Shown here: positions 24,879 to 34,669 of the stretch, one piece after another
How the letters are laid out: each line of letters begins with the position of its first letter
Position numbering within the stretch: the stretch's first letter is position 1
Position numbers and translations under genes: made by a program
Notes under the pieces: generated by a model
The model's input: the letters and a program-made list of their open reading frames with translations, nothing else
Told to the model about the DNA's origin: nothing
The model's database searches: none
Assembly: GCA_964588305.1 (NCBI GenBank)
Contig: CAZPOP010000016.1
Coordinates: 1-64,000 of the forward strand
Reading direction: 5' to 3'
DNA: 64,000 nt
Source of the DNA: SM1-73 sp964588305
Lineage (GTDB): Bacteria; Zixibacteria; MSB-5A5; SM1-73

Positions 24879-26384
24879 GTGCCGAAATCGAAGCTGAAAA
24901 TTTTGATCGTTACGCCCGAGGTGGTTCCTTTTGCCAAAACCGGCGGCCTGGCAGACGTAGCCGGATCTTTGCCCAAAGCTTTGGCAAAGTCAGGGCACCA
25001 GGTAAAAGTAATTCTTCCCAAATACAAAACGGTGGATGAAGCCGCCTTCAATCTTCAGGGAGTGAATGTCCATCTCCCGGAAATTCCTCTTGGAGGGAAA
25101 AAAGAGAAAATCAAACTCAAAAGTTGCCGGCTCCCTGACTCGAATATAGAATTTCTCTTCGTGGTCAATGACCAATACTACGATCGGGATGAGCTTTATA
25201 AAGACAAGACCACCGGTTTTGACTACCCGGATAATGACGAAAGATACATTCTCTTTGCCCGAGGAAGCTTGGAGATTCTGAAGGCTTTAAACTGGCAGCC
25301 TGACATAATTCATGCAAACGACTGGCAATCCGCTCTTATCCCGGCATATTTGAAAACCCTGTATGCCGGTGATCCTTTTTTCGCTGGTACCTCCACGGTC
25401 TTCTCCATTCACAACATAGCCTATCAGGGAAATTTCCCTAAGGATTCGTTTTCCAAGATGGGGTTGGCAAAAGACTTATTCTATCCCACCAGTCCCTTTG
25501 AATTCTGGGGCAACGTGAACTTTCTGAAGGTGGGGGCAAGCTATGCTGATGTGCTTTCTACCGTTTCCGAAAGATACGCCGTGGAGATCCAGTCGTCGTC
25601 GGAGTTCGGGTTTGGATTGGAGGGAGTGCTGAGAACTCGGAATCCTGATCTTTATGGAATCGTAAACGGCATCGACTACGAGGAATGGTCTCCCGAAAAG
25701 GATAGATTGATCTCTTACCGCTACACCGAGGAAGACCTTTCCGGAAAGAAGAAAAACAAGAGCGCGCTGCTGGAAAAATGTAATCTGCCCAAGGCTCGTA
25801 AAAGGGTCCCTTTGATAGGAATAATCTCCAGGTTGGCCGATCAAAAAGGATTTGATATTCTGGCCGAGGCTTCCGACAAGATTCTTTCTTTGGATCTTCA
25901 GATGGTTATTCTGGGGACCGGTGATGAAAGATATCACAAGCTTTTTAGGCAGATGGCGAAGAAACATCCCCGAAAGATGTCGGTGAATCTACTTTTTGAC
26001 AATGCTTTAGCCCACTTGATCGAGGCGGGATCCGACATGTTTTTGATGCCATCGAGATACGAACCCTGCGGCCTCAATCAGTTGTACAGCCTGAAATACG
26101 GCACCGTCCCCATTGTCCGAGAGACCGGAGGCTTAGCAGATACCATACAAGATTACAATCCCGATACGGGAGAAGGAACCGGCTTTGTTTTCAAAAACTA
26201 TGATTCAGGCGAGCTCTTGGGGGCGATCAAAAGAGCTCTTCAGGTGTATCAGCAAAAAGATGTTTGGGCAAGGCTGATGAAAAATGGGATGCAAGAAGAC
26301 TTCTCCTGGCAAGCCTCTGCCAAGAAGTATGAGGAGCTTTACCAAAAAGCCCTAGAAAAACAGTCTCCTGTTGAATCCAGATAA
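24879..26384 (+). CDS. glgA: Glycogen/starch synthase
   Basis: The enzyme adds glucose from ADP- or UDP-glucose to glycogen. The start is GTG 24879 with AGAGG six bases upstream. The 501 residues contain the GT5 signature FAKTGGLADVAG with donor-binding Lys20, HANDWQSALIP, SIHNIAYQGNFP and, near the C-terminus, PSRYEPCGLNQLYSLKYGT followed by RETGGLADTI. Length and motif order are normal for GlgA. Second gene after galT. Confidence 0.95.
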   Translation: MPKSKLKILIVTPEVVPFAKTGGLADVAGSLPKALAKSGHQVKVILPKYKTVDEAAFNLQGVNVHLPEIPLGGKKEKIKLKSCRLPDSNIEFLFVVNDQYYDRDELYKDKTTGFDYPDNDERYILFARGSLEILKALNWQPDIIHANDWQSALIPAYLKTLYAGDPFFAGTSTVFSIHNIAYQGNFPKDSFSKMGLAKDLFYPTSPFEFWGNVNFLKVGASYADVLSTVSERYAVEIQSSSEFGFGLEGVLRTRNPDLYGIVNGIDYEEWSPEKDRLISYRYTEEDLSGKKKNKSALLEKCNLPKARKRVPLIGIISRLADQKGFDILAEASDKILSLDLQMVILGTGDERYHKLFRQMAKKHPRKMSVNLLFDNALAHLIEAGSDMFLMPSRYEPCGLNQLYSLKYGTVPIVRETGGLADTIQDYNPDTGEGTGFVFKNYDSGELLGAIKRALQVYQQKDVWARLMKNGMQEDFSWQASAKKYEELYQKALEKQSPVESR

Positions 26385-26698
26385 TCCGCCTTATCCGCAC
26401 CGGTAACAGTCAATCCGCTAACCATCCTATCTGCATGCACAATCTCGCAGAAGGAAACCTTCCGGCGTTCCACCGAGGGGGCGGATCTGCTGACGAATAA
26501 GATCTCACTTTAGTACAGATCTGTGACCGACAAAAGGGGAGAGGTTGGCAGATTTTTTCAAAGTCGGTGCAGAGGTTTTGGAACGATTTAAGGGAGAAGA
26601 ATAAGAAAGGTCTCTGAGGAGGCCTGAATATCACCCCGCAGTATCACTCTCCCCGAACTTCTGTGTGCTTCGAGCTTGCAATAATCTAAGATTCCCCT
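26385..26698. other. Convergent intergenic region, no gene seen
   Basis: The 314 bases between glgA and the last permease gene (convergent) contain no ORF with a ribosome site. I see no strong hairpin-plus-T terminator either. Confidence 0.5.
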
Positions 26699-29146
26699 TT
26701 ATTCATATCTCAATGATTCCACCGGATTGGTGAGCGCAGCTTTTATGGCTTGGATGCTGATAGTCAGCAAAGCAATGCCTAAAGATAGTATAGCAGTAAG
26801 AACAAATGTAGTGAGGGTTATGCTGGCCCTATATGTAAAACTTTGCAGCCAGCGATTCATAACCACGTATGCAACTGGCCAGGCAATGGCGTTGGCGACC
26901 AGGACCAGTTTGAAGAAATTGCCTGCAAACATTCCGACAATGCGGGTTGCCGATGCACCAAGCACCTTGCGTATACCCACTTCCTTGGTTCGTTTGGCTA
27001 CCGCCAAGGAGGTCAGCCCAAAGAGTCCCAGGCAGGCGATTAGCAATGAGAACATCGAGGAATATTTAACGATGCTCATCCATCGCTTCTCAGCAGCATA
27101 TTGTTCCGCCACTCGTTGGTCAAGGAAATGATAGTCAAACGGCATTCCCCCTGATACTCTCCTCCAAGTTTGTTCAAGTGAGGAAAGGGTCACTGGGATA
27201 TCGCCTCCTCGAATTCGCACCGCGATCTCGTACATGCTGCTTAGATGATCATGTCTGGGCATGTGTAATACCAAAGGCTCGATCCGGCGATGAAGCGGAT
27301 AGAAGTGAAAATCCTCGACTACGCCCACCACTCTCGCCTGCTGGAATCCGGCAGGAAGTTGTTTGCCTATGGGATCATCCCAACCGAATGCCTTCACCGC
27401 GGTTTGATTGACCAAGATCGCCCCCTCTGTATCGGAAGGAATATCAGGTGAAAAATTGCGGCCCTGGTTAACGGTGATTCCCATGGTGGGCAGGTAGTAT
27501 GGGTCCACCCAGTTGATGTAGAAGTAATTGGTGGCCAGACCCGGACCCTCCGAAGGTCCGGGAGAGGTGATATCCTCTCCTATGTTTATGTTCATGCCGT
27601 CATCGCCGTGAGATACTCGAAGCCAGGAATCACCGAACCCAGATGAGTAGCCGGTCACGCTTACCACAACAGGCTGGCTTGAGATCTCCTGGCGGAACCT
27701 CGAGACCAAATCGGCCGCGGTCTCCGCGTAAGTTCCGGTGGGAAAAGTCAAAACCAAATTCCGGTCATAGCCTAAGTTATGACCGTTGACGTATCTCATC
27801 TGAGATGAGATCACCAGCGTGCTTACCACCAGGGCGACGGATATGGCAAATTGAACCACCACTAAACTTTGAATAAGACGGCTTCTGCCTCCCAGCCTCA
27901 CATTGCCGCGCAGGCTGTCCACCGGACAAAGCCTGGAGAGCAACAGGGCGGGATACATTCCCGCCAGAAAAGCGGTGACCAGCACCAGTCCCACCAGTGT
28001 GGGCAGCAAAATCCAGCCAGAAAACACACTCAGAAACAGTTGCTTCTGGGCAAGATTGTTGAAGGTCGGCAGGAACAGCTCGGCCAACACCATCCCCAGA
28101 ATCAGGGCTACCAAACTAAGAAGTAACGCCTCTCCCCAGAACTGTCTCATCAACTGTGTCCGTCCCGCCCCCAGAACCTTTCGCAACCCCACCTCCCGCG
28201 CTCTGCCGCTGGACCGTCCCACCGCCAGGGTGGTGAAGTTGATACAGGCAAGCAGCAGTACCGCAAAGGCGATGGCAGCCAGAATGTGCGAGTATAAAGG
28301 ATCGCTCGTAGGCCCTGTGACACCCTCCAACTCATTGTTAAGGTGGATATCGGTCAATGGCTGCAGCTCGTAAGAGCGCTGAAAACCACGCTCCTCCTTC
28401 GCAAACAACCGGTCAGTAAGGGCAGGAAGCTTCTGCTCAAAGACTTTTGCGTCCGTCCCCGGGGCAAGCTCGATGAAAGTCTGCATCACCACTATATTCC
28501 AGCTGTGCAAAAGGTCTTCCGGAAAGTTATACTTCAGAGGGTCCACAGGAAGCAACAGGTCAAATCTGATGCTGGAGTTTTCGGGCGGTTCCTGGATGAT
28601 CCCCGTCACCGTGAAATCGAGCGAAGTTTCTCCCAGGTTTATGGTAAGGGTTTTTCCCAAAGGATCTTCTTCTCCGAAGTACTTCGTGGCCGTTTCCGGA
28701 GTGATGACCGCAGAAACAGGTTGGTCCAACGCTGAACTTAAGTCACCTCGAATTAGGGGAAATGAAAACATGCTCAAAAATCCGGGTTCGACGTGAAGGG
28801 CATTTTGGGTAAACGATTGCCCCTCCCGGCTGACAACGTATGCTCCCCCGGTAAGGCGAACGGTGTTTTTCACTTCCGGGAAATTAGCCTTCAGTTCCGG
28901 AGCGATATTGTAAGTGACTGAGGGAGAACGTACGGTTTCCTCACCCGACTTCTTTTCAACTCGGATCAGTCGGCAGATGTTGTCAGCTTTGCTGTGGAAA
29001 CTGTCGAAGGACAATTCGTCCTGAACGTAAAGAAAGATGAGCAGGCAACAGGCAATGCCCAGCCCCAAGCCAAAAACGCTTATCACCGAATATAGCTTAT
29101 TGCGAATCAGATTGCGACGGGCGACCTTCACATAGTTCTGGATCAT
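26699..29146 (-). CDS. FtsX/MacB-type ABC permease, array member 4
   Basis: The 815-residue protein is the last of four paralogous permeases in one operon. Architecture: an N-terminal helix (SVISVFGLGLGIACCLLIFLY), a large periplasmic MacB-type domain, three helices around 285-395, a second helix with periplasmic domain, and three C-terminal helices with RTKEVGIRKVLGAS. It ends NPVESLRYE, a tail shared by all four. MacB-type permeases pass force to the periplasm and export peptides, lipoproteins or drugs, or act in envelope signalling; the substrate here is unknown. The ATG at 29146 follows the previous stop by 13 bases and has GGAGAA upstream. Confidence 0.9.
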   Translation of the reverse strand: MIQNYVKVARRNLIRNKLYSVISVFGLGLGIACCLLIFLYVQDELSFDSFHSKADNICRLIRVEKKSGEETVRSPSVTYNIAPELKANFPEVKNTVRLTGGAYVVSREGQSFTQNALHVEPGFLSMFSFPLIRGDLSSALDQPVSAVITPETATKYFGEEDPLGKTLTINLGETSLDFTVTGIIQEPPENSSIRFDLLLPVDPLKYNFPEDLLHSWNIVVMQTFIELAPGTDAKVFEQKLPALTDRLFAKEERGFQRSYELQPLTDIHLNNELEGVTGPTSDPLYSHILAAIAFAVLLLACINFTTLAVGRSSGRAREVGLRKVLGAGRTQLMRQFWGEALLLSLVALILGMVLAELFLPTFNNLAQKQLFLSVFSGWILLPTLVGLVLVTAFLAGMYPALLLSRLCPVDSLRGNVRLGGRSRLIQSLVVVQFAISVALVVSTLVISSQMRYVNGHNLGYDRNLVLTFPTGTYAETAADLVSRFRQEISSQPVVVSVTGYSSGFGDSWLRVSHGDDGMNINIGEDITSPGPSEGPGLATNYFYINWVDPYYLPTMGITVNQGRNFSPDIPSDTEGAILVNQTAVKAFGWDDPIGKQLPAGFQQARVVGVVEDFHFYPLHRRIEPLVLHMPRHDHLSSMYEIAVRIRGGDIPVTLSSLEQTWRRVSGGMPFDYHFLDQRVAEQYAAEKRWMSIVKYSSMFSLLIACLGLFGLTSLAVAKRTKEVGIRKVLGASATRIVGMFAGNFFKLVLVANAIAWPVAYVVMNRWLQSFTYRASITLTTFVLTAILSLGIALLTISIQAIKAALTNPVESLRYE

Positions 29147-29159
29147 TTCATTCTCCTGT

Positions 29160-31556
29160 CTATTCGTACCTCAGCGTATCCACCGGATTGGCGAGCGCGG
29201 CTCTTATCGCCTGTGTGCTTACCGTGATCAGAGTGACGATCAACGCAAATGCCGCTGCCAGAAGAAACGCGCCCAGGCCAATGTTTATGCGGTAGGCGAA
29301 CTCCTCCAGCCAGCGGCTCATGGCGAAGTAAGCAATTGGCCAGGCGATAAGGTTTGCCAGGGCAACCAGGATTAGGAATTCCTTGGACAAAAGCCGCACG
29401 ATGCTGCCCACTGAAGCGCCCAGCACCTTGCGTATGCCTATTTCTTTGGTGCGCCTCTCGGCTGCGTAAGAGGCCAATGCCAGAAGTCCCAGGCAGGCGA
29501 TGAACAGCCCCAGAAAAGTGAAGACGGCGAATATCTTGCCCACCCTCTCTTCGGCGCGGTACTGCCGGTCGAAAGATGTGTCCAAAAAGAAGTAGTCGAA
29601 CGGATACTCCGAAAAGAGTTCCTGCCATTTGTCCTTCACGAAACCAATGGTCTGCTGCACATCATGGGTTCTCACTGTAAGCGTCACGTTTCGAAACATG
29701 CGGGGTCGATACAGCATCACCAGAGGCTCAACCTCAGACTGTAAGCCCCGGTAATGGAAATCTCCGACCACGCCGATGATCTCCATCTCCTTCTCATCGT
29801 AGCAGCCCAACAGCCGCTTGCCGACTGCCTCCTGGGGTGAGGAAAAACCCAGTTGCCCAACAGCGGTCTGGTTAATGATATAGCCTCCCTGGAGGTCGTC
29901 ATCATTCTGCTCCCCGAAGGCGCTGCCGGCGAGAACTTCGATTCCGTATTGGGGAATGAAATCGTGATCCACATACATATAGTTCATGGCCCGCAACTTC
30001 TCGTCGCTTTCCGTGGCCAGCTTGGTGGTCCAGCAAGACAGATGCTGGCCCGGCAACTGTGCGGAGGCGGCAGCGCCAACCACACCCGTGTGCCTGCGAA
30101 ACTCGGCCTTGATCGATTCAAAACTGTCTACCGCTCTGACCGCGCTGCCCAGAGGAATCACCAGCTTCTGTTCCTTGTCAAAACCCAGGTCTTTGTTCTT
30201 CATGAAGTAAATCTGCTTATACGTCAGCAGGGTCCCGATGACCAGAATGATGGAGACGGAAAACTGTCCCACGACCAATACCTTTCTTAAGGTGGTGCCA
30301 CGGCTGCCGAGTCCGGATGTGCCTCTCAGGATGTCCGCAGGACGAAAGGCTGACAGGAAAAAGGCGGGATAGCTTCCTGAGGCAATGCCCACGACGATCG
30401 CCAGGCCAGCCAGAGCCAGCAACCATCCAGGCCTCAGCAGAGTGGAGATATGAAGCTGCGCCCCTGTCAGTCGGCTGAAGAAGGATGAGGTGAGTTCCAC
30501 CAGCACCAAGGCAACCAGCAGGGCGACTGTCGAGAGAAGCACCGACTCCGAGAGGAACTGGGCCGCCAGGCGGAATCGCCCGGCGCCCACAGCCTTCCTT
30601 AAGCCGACTTCCTTGGCCCTGCCGGCAAATCGGGCAGTGGTCAGGTTGGTGAAATTGATGCACGCCAGAAGCAGGATGAAAAAACCCACGGTACAGAAGA
30701 TGTACAGATAAGGCGGACTGCCAGGCGGTTCCGTCTCACCAATCAGGTGCGAATGCAGGTGTATGCTGCCGACCGGCTGCAGGAAGAGGATCAACGTCTC
30801 GCCCGATGCTTTCAGTTCTTCGCCCACGTGCCTCTCGGGGAAACCCTTCAACTGCTCTGAGAAGTCGGCCAGGTCGGTGTTTGGAGCCAGCTTGACATAC
30901 GTGTAGAAATTGGAGAGGAACCAGTGGCTCAATCCACCATATCCCGTGGCCTCCAGTGTGCTGAAAGATATCAGCATCTCATGTTTGACATGGGTGTTCT
31001 GCGGACAGTTGGCAGCCACGCCGGTGACCTCGAGATCAAACCCCTGAGCGTTGAGGATCTGGCCCAGGGGGGGGTCGTCTCCGAAGTACTTTTCGGCGAG
31101 GCGCTGAGATATCACCACGGTCATGGGCCTCTCCAGCGCAGTCCGGGAATCACCTTCGAGTAAGGGGATGGTCAGAATTCGGGGGAGGTCGGTCTCCGCA
31201 AACCAACACCGCTCCTCGTAGAAAACCTTCTCATTCCGCTTAACCAGCAGGTTGCCCACCCGCATCATTCGAGCGGCATACTCTATCTGTGGATAATCTT
31301 CTTTCAGTGCCGGAGCTATGGGCGCGGAAGTCACCGCCCCAATTCTTCTCTCCTGCTGGGATTGGCCGTCCTGCGCCACCCGGAATATGCGGTCACCGTC
31401 GACATGATAGTTGTCGTAGCTTACTTCATACAGGACATAGTGAGCGATCAAGATGCAGCAAGCCATCCCAATCGCCAAACCGGCAATGTTGATCAGCGAA
31501 TAGCTCTTGTTCCTTGCGGTGTGCCTCAGGGCCACTCTCAGGTAGTTGCGTATCAT
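29160..31556 (-). CDS. FtsX/MacB-type ABC permease, array member 3
   Basis: The 798-residue paralogue has the same double FtsX/MacB layout: SLINIAGLAIGMACCILIAHY in the first helix, CINFTNLTTARFAGRAKEVGLRKAVGAGRF after the first core helix pair, and RTKEIGIRKVLGASVGSIVRLL before the last helices, ending NPVDTLRYE. It starts 12 bases after the second ATPase gene, which suggests a direct partner relation. It differs from the other copies mainly in the periplasmic domains, where substrate choice would be expected. Confidence 0.9.
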   Translation of the reverse strand: MIRNYLRVALRHTARNKSYSLINIAGLAIGMACCILIAHYVLYEVSYDNYHVDGDRIFRVAQDGQSQQERRIGAVTSAPIAPALKEDYPQIEYAARMMRVGNLLVKRNEKVFYEERCWFAETDLPRILTIPLLEGDSRTALERPMTVVISQRLAEKYFGDDPPLGQILNAQGFDLEVTGVAANCPQNTHVKHEMLISFSTLEATGYGGLSHWFLSNFYTYVKLAPNTDLADFSEQLKGFPERHVGEELKASGETLILFLQPVGSIHLHSHLIGETEPPGSPPYLYIFCTVGFFILLLACINFTNLTTARFAGRAKEVGLRKAVGAGRFRLAAQFLSESVLLSTVALLVALVLVELTSSFFSRLTGAQLHISTLLRPGWLLALAGLAIVVGIASGSYPAFFLSAFRPADILRGTSGLGSRGTTLRKVLVVGQFSVSIILVIGTLLTYKQIYFMKNKDLGFDKEQKLVIPLGSAVRAVDSFESIKAEFRRHTGVVGAAASAQLPGQHLSCWTTKLATESDEKLRAMNYMYVDHDFIPQYGIEVLAGSAFGEQNDDDLQGGYIINQTAVGQLGFSSPQEAVGKRLLGCYDEKEMEIIGVVGDFHYRGLQSEVEPLVMLYRPRMFRNVTLTVRTHDVQQTIGFVKDKWQELFSEYPFDYFFLDTSFDRQYRAEERVGKIFAVFTFLGLFIACLGLLALASYAAERRTKEIGIRKVLGASVGSIVRLLSKEFLILVALANLIAWPIAYFAMSRWLEEFAYRINIGLGAFLLAAAFALIVTLITVSTQAIRAALANPVDTLRYE

Positions 31557-31568
31557 AATCGAGTCTCC

Positions 31569-32315
31569 TCATAGCTTGTCCACTATCCATCCGTCTTTCA
31601 GGTAGATGATGCGGTTGCCGTACGATGCATTTCTCTCCGAATGGGTCACCTGGATAATGGTTGTACCTTCCTTGTTCAACTTGCTGAGCACCTGCATGAT
31701 CTCTTCCCCCTGGCTGGAATGCAAATTTCCGGTCGGCTCGTCCGACAGAAGCAGCCTCGGTTTGGCGATCACCGCCCGGGCAACCCCCACCAACTGCTGT
31801 TGGCCGCCGGAGAGCTGGCTTGGGAACAGGTCCTTCTTGCCCACTATCTGAAACCTGTCTAGGGTGTCGCAGACCATGCTTTTCCGTTCGGCTCCTTTGA
31901 TTTTCTTGTAAAGCAGAGGTGTCTCCAGATTCTCGTACACGGTCAGATCGTCAATCAGATGGTAGTTTTGGAAGATGAAGCCGATATGCTGTTTGTAAAG
32001 CTGAGCCCGCTTCCTTTCGTTCAGTTCATGAGCCTCTTGATCCAGAAAGCGGTATTCTCCTTCGGATGCCTCGTCCAGCATCCCGATGATGTTCAAAAGG
32101 GTGGTCTTGCCTGCTCCTGATGGACCCATGATGGTAATGAATTCCCCCTCGTTCACTTCCAGATTGATGTTACGCAACACGAAGGCCCTTCCGAATCCGG
32201 AAGGGTACCACTTAGTGATGTTGGTCGTTTTTATCATTGGTGCGACTCCGTTCCGCGCAGAAGGCTCCTCGGAGCTTTTCTCTGGCTTTTTTGCATGCAG
32301 TTTTTGTTCACTCAT
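31569..32315 (-). CDS. ABC transporter ATPase of the MacB/LolD class (second)
   Basis: The 248-residue ATPase has Walker A GPSGAGKTTLLN, the signature LSGGQQQLVGVARAV and Walker B LLLSDEPTGNLHSS. The usual signature Arg after LSGGQQQ is replaced by Leu-Val-Gly, a small oddity relative to the sister ATPase at 37151. The ATG overlaps the stop of the preceding permease (ATGAGTGA), so translation is coupled. The first 26 residues are extra compared with family members; Met27 is an alternative start. It powers one or both permeases that follow. Confidence 0.93.
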   Translation of the reverse strand: MSEQKLHAKKPEKSSEEPSARNGVAPMIKTTNITKWYPSGFGRAFVLRNINLEVNEGEFITIMGPSGAGKTTLLNIIGMLDEASEGEYRFLDQEAHELNERKRAQLYKQHIGFIFQNYHLIDDLTVYENLETPLLYKKIKGAERKSMVCDTLDRFQIVGKKDLFPSQLSGGQQQLVGVARAVIAKPRLLLSDEPTGNLHSSQGEEIMQVLSKLNKEGTTIIQVTHSERNASYGNRIIYLKDGWIVDKL

Positions 32316-34629
32316 ATCTCAGCGTCTCCATTGGGTTGGTAAGAGCAGCTTTGATCGACTGATAGCTGACCGTTGCGACAGCAAGAATCAACGCCGCCGC
32401 ACCGGCCGCCAAGAAAATCCAGACATCCAGACTGATCCGGTAAGCATAGACTTCAAGCATCCTATTCATGGTGAAATAGGCCAACGGCCAGGCGATCAGA
32501 TTGGCCAGCAACACCCATTTGCCAAACTCCTTGATTAACAAGGAGGCAATTTGAGGGACGGTTGCGCCCAGCACCTTGCGAATCCCGATTTCCTTGGTGC
32601 GCTGTTCTGCACTAAAGGATGCCATGCCGAAAAGCCCCAAACAGGCGATAAACAATGCCAGAACGGTAAATGAGTTTATTATCTTCCCGATACGCTGATC
32701 TGTTCTGTAAAGCCTGTCGATTTTCTCGTCGAGGAACTGGTACTCGAAGGGTGCCCCGGGGACAAGCTTGGTCCAGGTGGCCTCCAGTGAGCCAATCAAA
32801 TGAGAGATATCGCCCGGCTTCATTTTCACCAGGAGGTACCTGAATGTATCGGGCCGGTAGTGAATGGCCAACGGTTTGATTTCGGAACGAAGCGAGCTGA
32901 AATTGAAATCTTCCACGACTCCTACGATGGTTGCGTCGAGGACTTGTTTTCCCAGGGGCGATTCCATGCCCATTGCCCGAACGGCCGCTTCATTGATAAC
33001 CACGCTTCGGGATGTGTCCGAGATGAACTTCTGTGAGAGAAACCTTCCCTGGGCCATATGGATTCCCAGGGTCCTGGCAAAATCATAATCAGCAAACAGG
33101 CGATAGATCAGAATGTCTCCCTGCACCTGCCCATCTCCCCATTCTTGGACCAGTGTGGACATGTGCAATCCGGTCGGGGGACCGGATACTGCCGAAATGC
33201 TCGCCACTCCTTCGGTTTTGGATAGCTCGTTTTTCAGCAACTCGGATTTCCGGGGAGTGTCCCCCTTCAGGTTGACACAGAGCACCTGTTCTTTGTCGAA
33301 TCCCAACTTCTGATTTCGGATGAAGTGAATCTGCCGACCGATCACCACAGTTCCGATGATCAAAGCAATGCTCAACACAAACTGCGAAGACACCAGCAGT
33401 CTGCGCAAAACCGCCTCTCTCGAACCCGAACGCCAGGATCCTTTCAGCACACTGGCCGGAGTCAGGGCGGAAAGGAAGAGGGCCGGGTAGCTGCCGGATA
33501 TGGTGCCGGTGGCGACGGCCGTGCCCAGAAGAACGAGAATCACCGAGCCGTTCCTCAGTAGACTGAAGGAAAGCTGCTTGGCCGAAAGGTCGTTGAACAG
33601 AGGAAGAAATATCTCGACTAAGAGCAAAGAGAAACAGAGGGCAACCAGTGAAACCAGAATCGATTCCCCGAAAAACTGGAGCACGATCTCTTTCCGACTG
33701 GCCCCTACCACTTTTCTTAAGCCTACTTCCTTGCCCCGCTTCCCCGCGCGGGCGGTGGCTAAATTCATGTAGTTGATGCAGGCGGTCAGGAGAATGAAAG
33801 CAGCTATTATGGAAAACAAATAAATGGAGGACATGTCTTCGGATAGATGAATGTCGGTCACCGGCTGAAGTGAGAGTTTTACAATCGCTTCTTCGTCATG
33901 CCGTTTGATGATACCGGATATCTTTCCAGACAGCTCACCCGGGTTGGCATTCTCGGCAAGCAGTACGTAGGTTCTGTAAGCGTAACTATGCCAGCCATCG
34001 ACGGCCATGTCGAATTCCTTCGCGGCAGAGAACGGGGCCACGAAATCGAATTCCACGTGCGAGTTGCGGGGGACATTCTCGATGACCCCGGTGACGTTGA
34101 AATTCACCCGGCCGTCAACTTGAAGGGTCTTTCCCATCGGATTCTCATCGCCGAAATACTTTGTTGCCATTCTCTGGGTGATGACTATGGAATTGGGCGA
34201 CGGAAGCGCCCGGCTGGGCTCCCCCTCGATGAAACGGAAGGTGAACATGGTGAAAAACGATGGATCTGCAAATGCCAGACCGTCTTCGCCGAAGAATCTG
34301 TCCTCGTGCCGGATCACCCTGCCGGGGCGGATTCTGTGCCTGCAGGCATCAACGATCTCCGGATATTCGCTGATCAGGGTAGGCGCCAAGTCAGGAGGAT
34401 TGACCGAAAAGGTCAATTCGTCCCCGTCGGCATATTTCTCGTAATCCGTGACCAGGTACAACCTCTCTGCATTCAGATGAAACTCATCATAGCTCAACTC
34501 ATCCCGAACCCACAACACTATCAGAATGAAGCAGGCCATCCCCACGGCCAGACCAGCGATGTTGATAAACGAATAGCCCTTGTGTCTCAGTAGGTTTCTG
34601 AGGGCAACCACAAGGTAGTTCCTGAACAT
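32308..34629 (-). CDS. FtsX/MacB-type ABC permease, array member 2
   Basis: The 773-residue paralogue shows SFINIAGLAVGMACFILIVLW, CINYMNLATARAGKRGKEVGLRKVVGAS and RTKEIGIRKVLGATVPQIASLL, ending NPMETLRYE. It begins 40 bases after permease 1 and overlaps the second ATPase gene by eight bases. It is the shortest of the four, mainly because the second periplasmic domain is smaller. Confidence 0.9.
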   Translation of the reverse strand: MFRNYLVVALRNLLRHKGYSFINIAGLAVGMACFILIVLWVRDELSYDEFHLNAERLYLVTDYEKYADGDELTFSVNPPDLAPTLISEYPEIVDACRHRIRPGRVIRHEDRFFGEDGLAFADPSFFTMFTFRFIEGEPSRALPSPNSIVITQRMATKYFGDENPMGKTLQVDGRVNFNVTGVIENVPRNSHVEFDFVAPFSAAKEFDMAVDGWHSYAYRTYVLLAENANPGELSGKISGIIKRHDEEAIVKLSLQPVTDIHLSEDMSSIYLFSIIAAFILLTACINYMNLATARAGKRGKEVGLRKVVGASRKEIVLQFFGESILVSLVALCFSLLLVEIFLPLFNDLSAKQLSFSLLRNGSVILVLLGTAVATGTISGSYPALFLSALTPASVLKGSWRSGSREAVLRRLLVSSQFVLSIALIIGTVVIGRQIHFIRNQKLGFDKEQVLCVNLKGDTPRKSELLKNELSKTEGVASISAVSGPPTGLHMSTLVQEWGDGQVQGDILIYRLFADYDFARTLGIHMAQGRFLSQKFISDTSRSVVINEAAVRAMGMESPLGKQVLDATIVGVVEDFNFSSLRSEIKPLAIHYRPDTFRYLLVKMKPGDISHLIGSLEATWTKLVPGAPFEYQFLDEKIDRLYRTDQRIGKIINSFTVLALFIACLGLFGMASFSAEQRTKEIGIRKVLGATVPQIASLLIKEFGKWVLLANLIAWPLAYFTMNRMLEVYAYRISLDVWIFLAAGAAALILAVATVSYQSIKAALTNPMETLRYE

Positions 34630-34669
34630 GAGTCTTTTCCTCCAGAGGCGTGAGTTTCAGAACAGCCGG

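Noticed and set aside
33898..34593. Plus-strand open frame of 231 codons
   Set aside because: Lies wholly antisense to permease 2 and mirrors its codon pattern.
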